Origin: Chaenocephalus aceratus
Lineage: Eukaryota; Chordata; Actinopteri; Perciformes; Channichthyidae
Length of the DNA: 64,000 nucleotides
Direction of reading: 5' to 3'
NCBI GenBank assembly: GCA_023974075.1
Contig: CM043798.1
Coordinates: 1,817,027 to 1,881,026 of the forward strand
The notes under the pieces were generated by a model that saw only the letters and a program-made list of their open reading frames with translations, ran no database searches and was not told where the DNA came from. A program made the translations under genes and the position numbers. Positions 1 through 12,370 of the stretch are shown piece by piece; the stretch's first letter is position 1; the number at the start of each line of letters is the position of its first letter.

Positions 1-2427
1 CAATTCCATAGAGTGGTTTCAAAATCCACAACATTTCCATCTGCATGTGAACCAGTGTGTTGGAATAGAGTTGTGGTGTAAGTTTAACACAGGTAAGAAA
101 GAAAAGAGGCTTTAATCCACTGCCTGGATCCATCTGAGCAGATGGTGACACGTTTCTGTGCCCCCTGCCAAGCCGGGTATAACTTTAGTACCCCATTTCC
201 ATTTGTGGCACAGCCTTTCAGATCCTTCTACATCTGTAAATAAAAAGAAGAGTGCTCATCCAAGTAGAAGTGTACTACAAACACAGCACCTCTCTGAAGT
301 CTATGTGGGCGATGATCAGTTCCGTTCAGACCAGCAGGACTCCCTTTCTATTCAGTGTTCTTGTTGTAAACAGATGTCGATGTGGGGCACATTCTGAAAA
401 AGACCTGGCTGTCATTCCTTTTGAAAGATGTCGTCCTGCATGAAGGACATACTAGCTATTCAGCACCCTGACCTCCACTTGCTTCCTCTGTGCCGTGCCA
501 CATGAAGGGGACACTACGCTCTATTGTTACGGATGTTTGGCATTGGACTGAACCTAAACGGGCTGAGTCATCTGGTAGTCCAGACACAATCATGTGAGAA
601 CTGGACAACATTTGAAAGGATAAGGCATGTTTTTTCAAATTCCCTATGCTACGTTATCTTGATTGCTGTGTAAACATTCAATGCATTCATTTTACAACTA
701 GGGACGTCATGATACCAGGAATGTAGTCAATACCATGACAAGTGCAATTCCATCATTCTCATGTACATTTTGACAACACCATAAACTAATAAAACAAAAT
801 GTACTTCACCATACACTCCTTTATTAGCCTTTGCATACAGGTTTTTGTTAAAAAGTCAAAGAAGTGATAGTTCCTAATATCTATGTCTGTATAACTGTGT
901 TCACGTTTCTATATTTAACAATACTGCATTCAACCAATGATAATGCTATCATTGTCCTTCCCTTATTCATTTGACTGAATACAACCTTTAACACACCACA
1001 AGGCCACTCAATGGAGCTGTTCAGAAGATGCTACCTGCTTATGGTCACGAGCATCCTTACAACACATGTGGTTGTATTGCCATGTGTCAGAGGGGATACA
1101 CGGAGCATGTGCAGCACGTCGCAGAGCAGACAGTTGTTGCTTTGACGTATTGCAAGCTCAACATGAATCACAGTTTAGCCAGGGTTTCCTGGGCCTGCCC
1201 GGAGGCATCGCTGTCAAATCCCCGCTGAAAGATGGCTTTAAGTGAACAGCAAGAAGCGCAGGACGCTCTGACAGAAAGTAAAAAGAGATGGAATTAAAAA
1301 GCACTAGAGTTCCCCTTTGCATGGCCTCAGTTATGTAAAGGAGATGAAGGCAGGGGCGTTCACACCTGCCTGAGTGACTCAGTCAGTCAGTATAAACAAT
1401 ATCAATTAAAGTGCAACGTGTTTTTATTGAAGAAATGATATGAATTAGTGCAGTTAGTAAAGAGAAGTACAGTACTAGCAAATACCAACAAAGACAGAAC
1501 CATCAAATCATGCTTTTTTGCTCTTTTTATATTCCTGACACGTGAGTCTGACATCATCCTCTGTGACAAGACCAAGGGCTTCCGTGGACTATCAGATCCC
1601 TGATACTTCATCGTGAGGGTGCTCAGCCTAGGAGGGTATCCCATCTCAACGTACAGGACCTCAACATGACCCGCAGCCTCTCTCTCTACTTTCCCATCCA
1701 CTGTGCTAATTTGTATCTGAACTGATCACCATGGCAACTCCCAGCTCAATGTGCATGTTGTCGTGTCCCAAACAGGTCAGAGCACCACATTACCACCAAG
1801 CTCAAGTGATTTAAACTTTGATCTCGATTGCTGCTGATCTTTCCAAGCAAAACCAGTGAGATTACAGCTGTATGAGGCACAGGGAAGCAGACGAGGTAAC
1901 CATGGAAACATAACTAGCTATCCGTCTTCACAACCAAACTCTGCGCCGTACATCGCAGGGAGCAGATCGCAGATGGCTTATTGTGTGAAGGCAGATGTAT
2001 TGTTAGTTCTCATTATTTGGTTACCACGGACTAAAAGCATAAAGTCTTTCAATTTTGCAGTAACATATTCACCACAGGAATAGATTCATGTTTAAAAACA
2101 CATATCTTGTGCTATGTGTGTGCATATCATCTACATTATTTTGACATTCAAGAACACCTAGAACAGACACAGCACTGCTGGCCCTGATCGAGATGACAAA
2201 CTAAAACATTTAGTGAAGACGGGAAGAGACTGAGACTTTTGGAAAAGGTGAAACAACAATCAAAATGCACCTGTAAGTGATCCTTTTGAAAAGTACATTT
2301 GCACTCACTATTTGACAGAAAGGCCAGCGCTAAAAGCCTCTGTGCCTGGTGTACACAACTGAGATTCATTTGATCCTATGAAGACACTTACATGAGTTAA
2401 GAGGTAGTCTTTATGAATTGTAGTAGG
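1..2427. other. No recognisable gene; unannotated DNA
   Basis: AT-leaning non-repetitive sequence. The open frames here are short (under 105 codons), have no recognisable domain and lie in both strands. I see no tandem repeat, transposon end or convincing exon. It may be intronic or intergenic DNA of a fish genome. Confidence 0.5.
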
Positions 2428-2468
2428 CAGGGCTGGCCCTTGGCATAGGCAGTATAGGCGAATGCTAA

Positions 2469-2819
2469 CGGCCCGTCCACACAGCGGTTCTGCCCATTCA
2501 CTTTGAATGGGGTGACGTCACTTTTAGCCGAACTGCATCGTGGGAAGCGACGCGGAGCGTTGCTGGCGTTGCTGGCGTTGCTGGCGTTGCTGGCGTTGCT
2601 GGCGTTGCTGGCGTTGCTCGCTGCAAAAGTTGAGCAATGTTCAACTTTTGACGCCTCGGCAGAAGCGTCAGCCAATCGAATCATATGCCAGTACAAGCTC
2701 CAGCCAATCAAACCGCTGCTTGTGTGTCAGGGGCGGGAGATTCATGTGATTGGTTGTTGGTCGAGTGGCAGACACGCCCGCCGGCAAGCGTCAACGCACG
2801 CCGCTGTGTGGACGGGCCG
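2469..2819. mobile_element. Harbinger-like MITE, copy 1 (351 bp, TSD TAA)
   Basis: The termini are inverted repeats, CGGCCCGTCCACAC on the left and its complement on the right, extending imperfectly through CAGCGG/CCGCTG. TAA flanks both sides (2466-2468 and 2820-2822), which fits the three-base TWA target duplication of PIF/Harbinger elements. There is no transposase, so it is non-autonomous. Copy 2 at 6984-7297 shares the interior. Copy 1 differs by a sevenfold 9-bp tandem expansion at 2557-2619. Confidence 0.8.
2557..2619 (+). repeat. 9-bp tandem repeat GCGTTGCTG, 7 units, inside MITE copy 1
   Basis: Seven consecutive GCGTTGCTG units, the last ending in C. The second MITE copy has a single GCGTTGCTG followed by a degenerate GTGTGGCTC, so the array arose after the two copies separated. 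Being nine bases long, the repeat keeps frames open on both strands and gives Ala-Leu-Leu or Ser-Asn-Ala repeats that are not genes. Confidence 0.9.
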
Positions 2820-3982
2820 TAAGGGAGCATCAATCAATGGGGGGCGCAGAAAAAAAAAAAATTAAAAATATATATTTTTTAATTCATAACAACACAATTT
2901 CCCGATTTTAGATCAACAAAGTACATCTTATTATCTTATACTAACATAACTACGCCTATATTGCGTACAGCGTCCATAAACTATCGCGCACCCCCGCCCC
3001 AAAATCAAGTTGAACCGCCCCAGCCCCAGTAAAAACCAGAGGTTTATGTGAAGTTCTTTTTTTGAAATAATGGTTTTAGTGTGCAATTATAGGTTTTAAT
3101 TTTGTATTTGTGTTCATTTAAAATAAATCAAACTCCCAAAAAACGTATACAGCTTTTATTAACATTGGAATTTACTGTGTAAGCGGCCGCGGGGGGGAGA
3201 GCTTTCGAGAGCTCTCTCCTGAAATACTGAGAGATTTTCATCTATTCTCTTATAGCATAAAATACTATATGACAGTAAAAAAAAAAAGATGTTATTAATA
3301 AACAAGAATACAGTTTAAAAGGGGAGTGATTTGTAAAATATCCATAAAGAAAAAGAAAATCTGTTTACAGTTCTGTTTCATATGGGTGTTGAGAAATGTA
3401 TCCATAGATCTCTTAATGTTGCTCTCAAAGTGCACCAGATTGATGCTTTTAACTTCAATATAAATTAAAAAAGAATCTTCCCGGGGGAACATGCCCCCGG
3501 ACCCCCCAAGAGGAGGTTAGGTCCACCCCCTACTTAAATCATGTTCACATGGATAGGATACTAAATACATTTGCACACATCTTGTGTCCATATCTTTGGT
3601 AGTAGGTATGTGTGAGAAAGAGATATGGCGTTTATAAAATAAAACATATGATATGTGTTTTCAGGTGTGTCATTATGTACAGAAAAACAAACTAAAATGC
3701 CTCTATGAGCATTTTTAGTTTAAAATACTATTTGAAATTGAAGAGTGGATGTGCCTTAGAGAAGATATTGTACTGCTCTGCTCCGTGCCGTGTGAAGGCT
3801 CTCCATCATTATTGGTTTTCTTCTGAAGCTTTAAAAAAAGATTCTTTTATGTGAACTGAGCAAAGTGAAAAGTTTAAGTAAGCAGCTGTGATGCTATTTA
3901 TCGGAGGTTTGAAATATTTTTCTTGTAAAAGCAGAAAATATAGTTTGAAAACACTTAGGATACAGAGACCTCTTTCTTTATG

Positions 3983-5398
3983 GTGGAGGGCCACGCTGAG
4001 ATGGGCTCCTTACTGACACTGTGGAGGGCCACGCTGAGATGGGCTCCTTACTGACACTGTGGAGGGCCACGCTGAGATGGGCTCCTTACTGACACTGCGG
4101 AGGGCCACGCTGAGATGGGCTCCTTACTGACACTGCGGAGGGCCACGCTGAGATGGGCTCCTTACTGACACTGCAGAGGGCCACGCTGAGATGGGCTCCT
4201 TACTGACACTGCGGAGGGCCACGCTGAGATGGGCTCCTTACTGACACTGCGGAGGGCCACGCTGAGATGGGCTCCTTACTGACACTGCGGAGGGCCACGC
4301 TGAGATGGGCTCCTTACTGACACTGCAGAGGGCCACGCTGAGATGGGCTCCTTACTGACACTGCGGAGGGCCACGCTGAGATGGGCTCCTTACTGACACT
4401 GCGGAGGGCCACGCTGAGATGGGCTCCTTACTGACACTGCGGAGGGCCACGCTGAGATGGGCTCCTTACTGACACTGCGGAGGGCCACGCTGAGATGGGC
4501 TCCTTACTGACACTGTGGAGGGCCACGCTGAGATGGGCTCCTTACTGACACTGCGGAGGGCCACGCTGAGATGGGCTCCTTACTGACACTGCGGAGGGCC
4601 ACGCTGAGATGGGCTCCTTACTGACACTGCGGAGGGCCACGCTGAGATGGGCTCCTTACTGACACTGCGGAGGGCCACGCTGAGATGGGCTCCTTACTGA
4701 CACTGCGGAGGGCCACGCTGAGATGGGCTCCTTACTGACACTGTGGAGGGCCACGCTGAGATGGGCTCCTTACTGACACTGTGGAGGGCCACGCTGAGAT
4801 GGGCTCCTTACTGACACTGCGGAGGGCCACGCTGAGATGGGCTCCTTACTGACACTGCAGAGGGCCACGCTGAGATGGGCTCCTTACTGACACTGCAGAG
4901 GGCCACGCTGAGATGGGCTCCTTACTGACACTGCAGAGGGCCACGCTGAGATGGGCTCCTTACTGACACTGCGGAGGGCCACGCTGAGATGGGCTCCTTA
5001 CTGACACTGCGGAGGGCCACGCTGAGATGGGCTCCTTACTGACACTGCAGAGGGCCACGCTGAGATGGGCTCCTTACTGACACTGCGGAGGGCCACGCTG
5101 AGATGGGCTCCTTACTGACACTGCGGAGGGCCACGCTGAGATGGGCTCCTTACTGACACTGCAGAGGGCCACGCTGAGATGGGCTCCTTACTGACACTGC
5201 GGGCCACGCTGAGATGGGCTCCTTACTGACACTGCGGAGGGCCACGCTGAGATGGGCTCCTTACTGACACTGCGGAGGGCCACGCTGAGATGGGCTCCTT
5301 ACTGACACTGCGGAGGGCCACGCTGAGATGGGCTCCTTACTGACACTGCAGAGGGCCACGCTGAGATGGGCTCCTTACTGACACTGCCGAGGGCCACA
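3983..5398 (+). repeat. 38-bp minisatellite, about 37 units
   Basis: The unit is GAGGGCCACGCTGAGATGG followed by GCTCCTTACTGACACTGNN, 38 bp, repeated head to tail with almost no divergence; one unit near 5199 lacks three bases. Variation is concentrated at one dinucleotide after CACTG, which reads CG, TG or CA. The last unit is partial (CCGAGGGCCACA). No open frame is supported. Confidence 0.95.
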
Positions 5399-6980
5399 AG
5401 GGACAATGAGCCTGTTCACATCCAACATACACTTTGACAAATGATTCAAAAAGTGAGACGAATGCTTTGCCAGAAAGGACTGGAGGAAAACGTACTAGTT
5501 GGTTTAACACATGAACGTCTGATAGCTGTAAGAGCCCCTCCTCCGATACCTAGCAGTGTCTCCTCTGGAGAGTGCTGCCTTCCTCTTCTTCCATGTTCAT
5601 TTCTCTATATACAAGCTTAAAAAGAATAACTGGCTTTTTAGGAGGAGTTTAACTTCAGCTCATAACCTTGAGACATGTCAACATCTGCCACTCGGGACGG
5701 GGACGGTTAGGCACTTTACACACAGTGTATATTCCTCAAGCATTTTGTAAACTGATTCATGTCTCGTACGTAAAGTTTTTTATTTGCTGTGTATTTGCTG
5801 AGTTTCTCCAAAGAGCACCACATCCTGGTGGAGAGTATTCATGAGCCAGAGAAATGAAATGCTGCTCGGGAAATGAGTAGTTGCTTATCGACAGTAAGCT
5901 GTCTGCTCTGGTACAGCACTCGGTAAAGCCAGAGGCACAGCACACATACACTTTGCACTGCGCTTCGTCAGCACCTCTCACATAACGGGGAGTAAACAAT
6001 ATACAAACATGAAATAGTCATTCTCTTTATAATACTCCAAACTCCGTGAGTCTACATGGCTGCTTCACAGGTGCTTGTGATCATGTCCACTCGCTCATGT
6101 TGCAGATATGATGTGACCTAATTGTTGGTGTGTTCAAACCTCTAAAAATGTTTTGTTCACGTCAAACACAAACAAAATAATTGTCATTATTCTACCCGTT
6201 AAATCCCAAAAAAGGCTGAAGCAAAAGGTTATGTTCATCTGTTTTGAATGATTTTATTACACATGTTGTGCTTTTATTCAGAGTAAATGGTATTCATGAG
6301 AGTTGTTTTTTGACACTTTTGATTCAGCTTTTTATTTAAATGTGATTTGATAGCTCCTCAGGCATCAACAATCCACATCCAAGCTCTCATCTTTTGCCAA
6401 TCTTTTTGGTGTAAGCTGTTGAGCACTTTTTTAGTTTTCATAGTACTCAGATTTACATAAACCCATTGAAGTGTTTTGGACACAGCAGAAGTCCAAGTAG
6501 GCCAAGGTTCCCTGGCAAAGTGTATCTGCTGTATCAGAACTCTGCAGTCAGCTCCACATGTAGAACCACCAGCACACTGAACAGCATTGAGTGCTGAACA
6601 ATGCACGCGTCTCTTCCGTTTCCTCTGTGCGCCGGCCCCGCATGTGGACCAAAGCACTTCTTAAAGGGATCTCTGTCAGAAGGGTTCAGTGGCTGCGGGC
6701 TACTTTTCAAATGTAACCAACCATGCTAGCCTATCCTCTGTATGAAAACAAATGCATGGGAGACAGAGCTCATGCTGTCGAGGCTTCTTGAGAGATTGTC
6801 AGGAAACTGGGTCAGGGGGATGTACAATCACATGGCTTCTATTCAAAGGAATGGTGATAAGGCTTGGGGTGGAATTGAACGAGATGAACAGGAGGAGTAT
6901 GAAAGGAATTGTGTGAAGTTCAAGAAGTCAGACAAGTACATTTACTTTTTATAACTGAGGATTTACATCAGCTGATGTTC
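5399..6980. other. No recognisable gene; unannotated DNA
   Basis: Largely unique sequence. The frame at 6742-6954 (+, 70 codons, lysine- and glutamate-rich) and a minus-strand frame at 6358-6657 have no domain I recognise and no convincing splice or start context. I see no repeats or transposon ends. Confidence 0.45.
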
Positions 6981-6983
6981 TCA

Positions 6984-7297
6984 CGGCCCGTCCACACAGC
7001 GGCGTGCGTTGAAGCTTCCAACGCTTCTGCCCATTCACTTTGAATGGGGTGACGTCACTTTTAGCCGAACTGCATCGTGGGAAGTGACGCGGAGCGTTGC
7101 TGGTGTGGCTCGCTGCAAAAGTTGAGCAATGTTCAACTTTTGACGCCTCGGCAAAAGCGTCAGCCAATCGAATCATATGCCAGTACAAGCTCTAGCCAAT
7201 CAAACCGCTGCTTGTGTGTCAGGAGATTCATGTGATTGGTCGTTGGTCGAGTGTCAGACACGCCCGCTAGCGTCAACGTCAATGTGTGGACGGGCCG
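6984..7297. mobile_element. Harbinger-like MITE, copy 2 (314 bp, TSD TCA)
   Basis: Same family as 2469-2819. CGGCCCGTCCACAC starts the element, its complement ends it, and TCA flanks both sides (6981-6983 and 7298-7300). The interior shares the CCCATTCACTTTGAATGGGG palindrome, the GTTGAGCAATGTTCAACTTT palindrome and the CAATCGAATCATATGCCAGT segment with copy 1. The orientation is the same. No coding capacity. Confidence 0.8.
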
Positions 7298-7956
7298 TCA
7301 CTCCTCAGCCTCTAAAGCTGCTGTTTGTACCATTTCTACATCAGTGCATTCCTGCAACACAAATGATCGTTTAAGTTGTATTTGATGGAAACACAATGCA
7401 TACCTTTTAAATTGCATTGTTGATAGGCTTGTCCGTCTGACGCTGATGAAGTGGGAACAGTGTGCATTGCGTCACAGCTTACCTGAGCTTACACAACATC
7501 CTCCTTGTAACCAGCGCCTCCCCCCGACCTCACGCTAATGTTTAGTAGCCCCAGCTTTGGGGTCAAGCCAGAACAATCTTTAAACAACTATGAAAAAGAT
7601 ACCATCATTTGTGATCCTGTCATCTCCAGGGCCACACTAACACATTGAGCTCCACTGCAGATGATGGCAGCTTTTGAAATAACCCAGGAGCAGATTCATG
7701 TGTTGTTAAAATAAAAATAAATCAAACACTCAACATTAATCTTTGGGGATAAAATATTTGTGCTGGCTGGGTCATTTCTGATTGGAGGAGATTGAACTGA
7801 TGCTGCCACTTGTTTCAGGTAACACAAAGCCAGCTTTATTAAAAAAAAAGCTGAAGAAACTAATTAACAAAAAGAAAACCGGAGAGCACGACAGACAGGA
7901 ACTAACTTACAGACGGGAACAGCCAGGAGACATGGACAGACGAGCATAGGCGAGGC
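7298..7956. other. Unannotated spacer between MITE and minisatellite
   Basis: No gene or transposon end seen. From about 7850 the sequence becomes purine-rich with CAGGAACTA and GGGAACAG motifs and leads into the 29-bp array. Confidence 0.4.
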
Positions 7957-8968
7957 AGGGAACATGGACATGAAACAACGACGACAGGTAGCATGGACAT
8001 GAAACAACGACGACAGGGAACATGGACATGAAACAACGACGACAGGTAGCATGGACATGAGACAACGACGACAGGGAACATGGACATGAAACAACGACGA
8101 CAGGGAACATGGACATGAAACAACGACGACAGGTAGCATGGACATGAGACAACGACGACAGGGAACATGGACATGAAACAAGACGACAGGTAGCATGGAC
8201 ATGAAACAAGACGACAGGTAGCATGGACATGAAACAAAGACGACAGGTAGCATGGACATGAAACAACGACGACAGGAACATGGACATGAGACAACGACGA
8301 CAGGGAACATGGACATGAAACAAAGACGACAGGTAGCATGGACATGAAACAAAGACGACAGGTAGCATGGACATGAAACAAAGACGACAGGTAGCATGGA
8401 CATGAAACAAGACGACAGGGAACATGGACATGAAACAACGACGACAGGGAACATGGACATGAAACAAGACGACAGGGAACATGGACATGAAACAAAGACG
8501 ACAGGTAGCATGGACATGAAACAAAGACGACAGGGAACATGGACATGAAACAACGACGACAGGGAACATGGACATGAAACAACGACGACAGGGAACATGG
8601 ACATGAAACAACGACGACAGGTAGATGGCATGACATGAAACAATGACGACAGGTAGCATGGACATGAAACAATGACGACAGGTAGCATGGACATGAAACA
8701 AAGACGACAGGTAGCATGGACATGAAACAACGACGACAGGTAGCATGGACATGAAACAACGACGACAGGTAGCATGGACATGAAACAACGACGACAGGGA
8801 ACATGGACATGAAACAACGACGACAGGTAGCATGGACATGAAACAATGACGACAGGTAGCATGGACATGAAACAAAGACGACAGGTAGCATGGACATGAG
8901 ACAACGACGACAGGGAACATGGACATGAAACAATGACGACAGGGAACATGGACATGAAACAAAGACGA
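7957..8968 (-). repeat. ~29-bp minisatellite, about 35 units
   Basis: The unit is approximately GGTAGCATGGACATGAAAC followed by AACGACGACA. Variants have GGGAA in place of GGTAG, and CAACGACG, CAAAGACG, CAATGACG or CAAGACG in the second half; lengths are 26-29 bp. The minus strand has no stop in the repeat, and because 29 is not a multiple of three all three minus frames stay open (343, 407 and 414 codons). These read as Cys/His/Val-rich periodic peptides and are not genes. Confidence 0.95.
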
Positions 8969-9215
8969 CCAGACATGGAGCACAGGAGAAGACAAGACCA
9001 AATACACAGAAGGGTAATCACAGGACAAGACACAGCTAGGCAGGGGAGGCAGAAACACAAGGGCAACAGGTGAACACAATGAGACAATCAGACACACCAG
9101 GGAAACTGACGACAGGGAGGCAAACACAGGAAGCAGGACCAGACAAGACACAAGGAGGAAAACATTTCAAAATAAAAGGTGGAACATTAAAACAACATAA
9201 ATCCAAAACCATGAC
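8969..9215. repeat. Purine-rich dispersed-repeat-like flank of the minisatellite
   Basis: The run ACAGGTGAACACAATGAGAC, followed by CAGACACACCAGGGAAACTG and AGGCAAACACAGGAAGC, then an A-rich AACATTAAAACAACAT stretch, resembles a sequence style common in fish LTR-retrotransposon ends. I cannot define LTRs, a primer-binding site or a target duplication, so this is only a suggestion. Confidence 0.25.
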
Positions 9216-10228
9216 ACATCCCATTTAGGAAAAGTGCATTCAGCCAGGCTGTCTTTTCATTCCACGCATCCCATCAATGGAATTCAATACCACAACCAAT
9301 AAGAGAGTCCTCATCCTACTACACATTCAAGCAGTGTTAAAAAGTGGCTCATTGAAAACCAACAGTGTCAGCACTGATGTGTGTGTGTGTAGGTGTGTGT
9401 GTATGAGTGCGTATTGTGAATGTTTTATTTATTATCATGACTTGCTCTTGTCTGTGTCAGTGATGTCGTCTATTCTAAATATCTAAAACAAAATGTTTTG
9501 GTATAACAATGTAGTGGCATTTGTATGCTTGCTTTTGGGATGCCTATCACCATCTGGCAAAGGGACTATCGGTGAAAACTAGCCTTTTGGCTAATTCGAG
9601 TACTTTTACATGTTTTTAATATGTTGATTAATGTACACTGTCCTTGTTTTAAATCAATCAATTACATTACATTAATCTTCCAGAACTTACTTCATGTTTC
9701 AGAAGACAGAGATGTTATCTATTTGTTTTTGCTCGCCGGGCAGGGCAACACATGCATGCTGTAATAGTGGTGTGTGCCATTAGGCTTTCTGTTTGGGTGG
9801 GGAATGCAGGCAAACTCAAACTCTACAGTTGCCATGAAGCCTTGTTGACCGAGATGATTAAAAGGAAAGTCACATTCACCTGATGCTAAACAGGATGTCA
9901 GATGGATATTCAGGTCCACGTCTGAACACCCACATCAGACTGGCTCCCATCTGCAAGATGAAGCAGTACACACGTTCCCCTGGAAACACACATACATATT
10001 AAACGCATGAACAAAGACAAGCAGCTCTCCAAAGTGCAAAACACTCTTGGGGATCCCTCACCTTTCCTTGTTGTTCTTTTCTTTAAACCTTTGGTCTGTT
10101 GGTCTGAAGGCCACTATGGGCTCCCCGGAGCCCTGAAGAAACGGAAATCACTTTCCCCGTCCTCTACATTCACCTCACGGCTCCACGCAGAAGATGGGGG
10201 AGTTAAAATACCCTGTGTGTGCGAGCGT
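9216..10228. other. No recognisable gene; unannotated DNA
   Basis: Unique-looking sequence with a short GT-rich run at about 9377-9402. I see no exon-like open frames of note and no transposon ends. Confidence 0.4.

Positions 10229-10302
<74 letters not shown>
10229..10302 (+). repeat. (GT)n microsatellite
   Basis: Two (GT)n blocks separated by one GG interruption. The Cys-Val and Thr-His repeat frames on both strands are by-products. Confidence 0.97.
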
Positions 10303-10595
10303 TGTGTTGGTTGTTCTTCCAGAACAGTGGCACAAGCCCAACACAATCAGTCAGTTGAGCTCTTACCCCTTCCACTAAATAAGGAAAGTCACCATTTTCA
10401 AAACAGCTATTCCTCTAGTTATGTGTTTTTTTTTACATTTCTTTATCATAGCTTTGCAAAACCAAACTTTTTAACACATCTTGTGCTGGTCCCATTCCGA
10501 TATGTTGTATGGTGCTTATCTTGGTCAAAGTTCCCCTGCATCAACCTTAGCTCTCCATCCTGCAATGAAAGAGAAATATAAAAAGCTCTCTGTTA

Positions 10596-11185
10596 AGGAC
10601 ACACCAAGCTGACACCAAAGCACACGACTGTTGTGTCGCCTCACGCCTCCTGCGTCTTGGCCAAAAGGTCGCACTGGAACACACCGCACAGACTTCAGCC
10701 GACGGCCAAGTAGCGCGTACGCACTGCGCATGCGTGAGAGGCAATAACTCTCCTTACCAGCAGGCGGCGGTAGTGTGTATTCCTCATTCAAAAGAGGCAA
10801 CCGGAAGACAGACTGCGTGATATATACAAACAACAAATAGCGTGTGCGTTCCATTTTCACTCTCGTCCATCACAAACTGTTTCACAGACTGTTTCACAGA
10901 GCGAGATGAAAATGAAAAATAATAGCCGTCTGTGTGTGCCTAATCGTTTGTTTGCGTACCTCACTTCCGTTTCGCTTCTCATGCACTGATTCACTAAGAT
11001 GAGCAGCCAATCAGAGTGATTTATTTTGCGGACAGCCTCCGCTCCCGATTCAACTTGTTCAATCGGGAGCGGAAGGTATCGGCACGGCCAAAAAGACACA
11101 ACGGTGCGGGACACACCAATCTGAGTAGGATCGGCAGGACGCTCATCGACGGCCAGACATCTATCGACTTGGTGTGTCCGGGCCT
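10596..11185. mobile_element. Non-autonomous TIR element, Harbinger-like (TSD TTA, 590 bp)
   Basis: The left end reads AGGACACACCAAG; the complement of the right end reads AGGCCCGGACACACCAAG. TTA lies on both sides (10593-10595 and 11186-11188), a TWA-type duplication. The interior carries repeated internal copies of the GACACACCAA motif, two GACGGCCA motifs and a strong hairpin at 11039-11072. No transposase remnant was found. Confidence 0.65.
11039..11072. repeat. 12-bp perfect hairpin with 10-nt loop
   Basis: CCGCTCCCGATT and AATCGGGAGCGG are exact complements separated by CAACTTGTTC. It sits inside the TIR element 10596-11185. In a MITE this is most simply a subterminal palindrome, not a terminator. 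Confidence 0.85.
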
Positions 11186-11188
11186 TTA

Positions 11189-12230
11189 CTGAGCCTGTCT
11201 GCTTGTTAGCCACTGAGCTCACAGCAGGACACACATTTCAAGATAACCGGTACACGAAGGCTCAGGCTGATAATAACCATATCTCATATTATTTTTTATT
11301 AAATCCATCTGTATTACTGTAATGGTAATAGAGTGCATCTGCAATGGTCCCTTCCCCATGGTGGTCAGGGGATGCAGGTCCCGTCTGTGGGACTTTCACC
11401 TCAGCTGCTTCTGTTACAAAGCTGGCACATGGCCCTATTGAGTGATCTCAGTGTGGGTTTTGGTCAGGTGGGGACCTTGAGACTGTCAAAGACGGATATA
11501 TTGAAAAGGCCCTCAATTTATATTATTGCATAAATACTTTTTTATATACATATGTATATATGTTCTATTTTCGTGTGTGTAATAACGTTATCTTGAACCA
11601 CTATCTTCCACACCTTTTCCATTGTATTCCTGACACCACCTTCACCTATATTTTCACTATCAGTTTTTTCCAATTGTTTGTCTGTCATCAAAGCTGCATG
11701 CTCCAACGGTACAAATGTTAACCGGCAGATTCTACATATTGACTTGTGGTTGGAGCAACTATATTTGCGGAGAAAAGAGTGAGATGGAGAAGAAGATAGA
11801 GTGAGAGATGGAAAGGTCTGAATCTCAGCACAGTTCCTTTGGCTCAGTCAAATAACACGCTGCATTACCTACAGCGAGGACATGTTTCACACACTTACAG
11901 TATTAGGTCCATTCATGGCGTGAAGGCGAGTTTAGGCTTTGAAGCAGAACTGTTAAACACGTCTCCAGAGCTCTGAAAGTAATCATCGCAGCAAAATGAA
12001 TCTGAGAAGTATGTTTATAAAAGTCTAACTTTAAATGATGTCCTGCAACAGCCCTCCAGCCAACAGAGATGCGTGGGGGGGGGGGGGGGGGGCTGCAACC
12101 AGACATACAGTGACTGCTCTTATATTAGACTACCGGGTCTACAGCAGCTCTCAGAGTCTGTTCACATCTCCTCCGTGTGGTCTGATCTGGGGTTAGGGTG
12201 TTAGAGTCTGTCCATAGCCTGTATGTGCCT
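11189..12230. other. No recognisable gene; includes a poly-G run
   Basis: Unannotated sequence. There is a poly-G tract of about 20 bases at 12074-12092. No coding or mobile-element signal is convincing. Confidence 0.4.
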
Positions 12231-12234
12231 TGTA

Positions 12235-12370
12235 TGTATTCTTATGTGTGCCTTATCTATTCGTGTAATATTATATTTTATTATAATGTTATGTTCATTG
12301 TGAAGCACTTTGGCAAACCCTCTGTTTTTAAAATGTGCTATATAAATCAAATGGATTGGATTGGATTCAC
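12235..12370 (+). mobile_element. LINE (L2/CR1-like) 3' tail fragment
   Basis: GTGAAGCACTTTGGC, then AAATGTGCTATATAAAT and a short GGATT tail, is the usual 3' end of L2-like fish LINEs and the SINEs that borrow it. No ORF2 remains, so this is a severely 5'-truncated copy. Confidence 0.6.

Larger units (their letters stand above)
2428..3545. mobile_element. Degenerate hAT-like element interrupted by a MITE (tentative)
   Basis: The left end reads CAGGGCTGGCCCTTGGCA, a CAGGG-type start seen in hAT-like elements, and the sequence resumes after the nested MITE with a GGGGGGCGCAG and poly-A stretch. From about 3311 to 3545 it matches the internal part of the well-delimited hAT element at 60364-61772: an AGTTTAAAAGGGG block, a CTCAAAGTGCACCAGATT block and a GCCCCCGGACCCCC block followed by AGAGGAGGT. 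No matching right terminal inverted repeat was found, so the right boundary is only the end of that similarity. The two parts could also belong to two different old elements. Confidence 0.45.

Noticed and set aside
3983..5398. CRISPR-like regular repeats
   Set aside because: The units abut with no unique spacers, the sequence is eukaryotic, and the whole 38-bp unit is repeated.
7864..9151. Three overlapping minus-strand frames of 343-414 codons, Cys/His/Val-rich
   Set aside because: They are the three readings of a ~29-bp tandem repeat without stops. The periodic peptides shift register whenever a unit changes length, and there is no unique N- or C-terminal domain.
8969..9215. LTR retrotransposon end
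   Set aside because: The style of sequence is suggestive, but there are no paired LTRs, primer-binding site, polypurine tract or TSD, so it is kept only as a low-confidence repeat.
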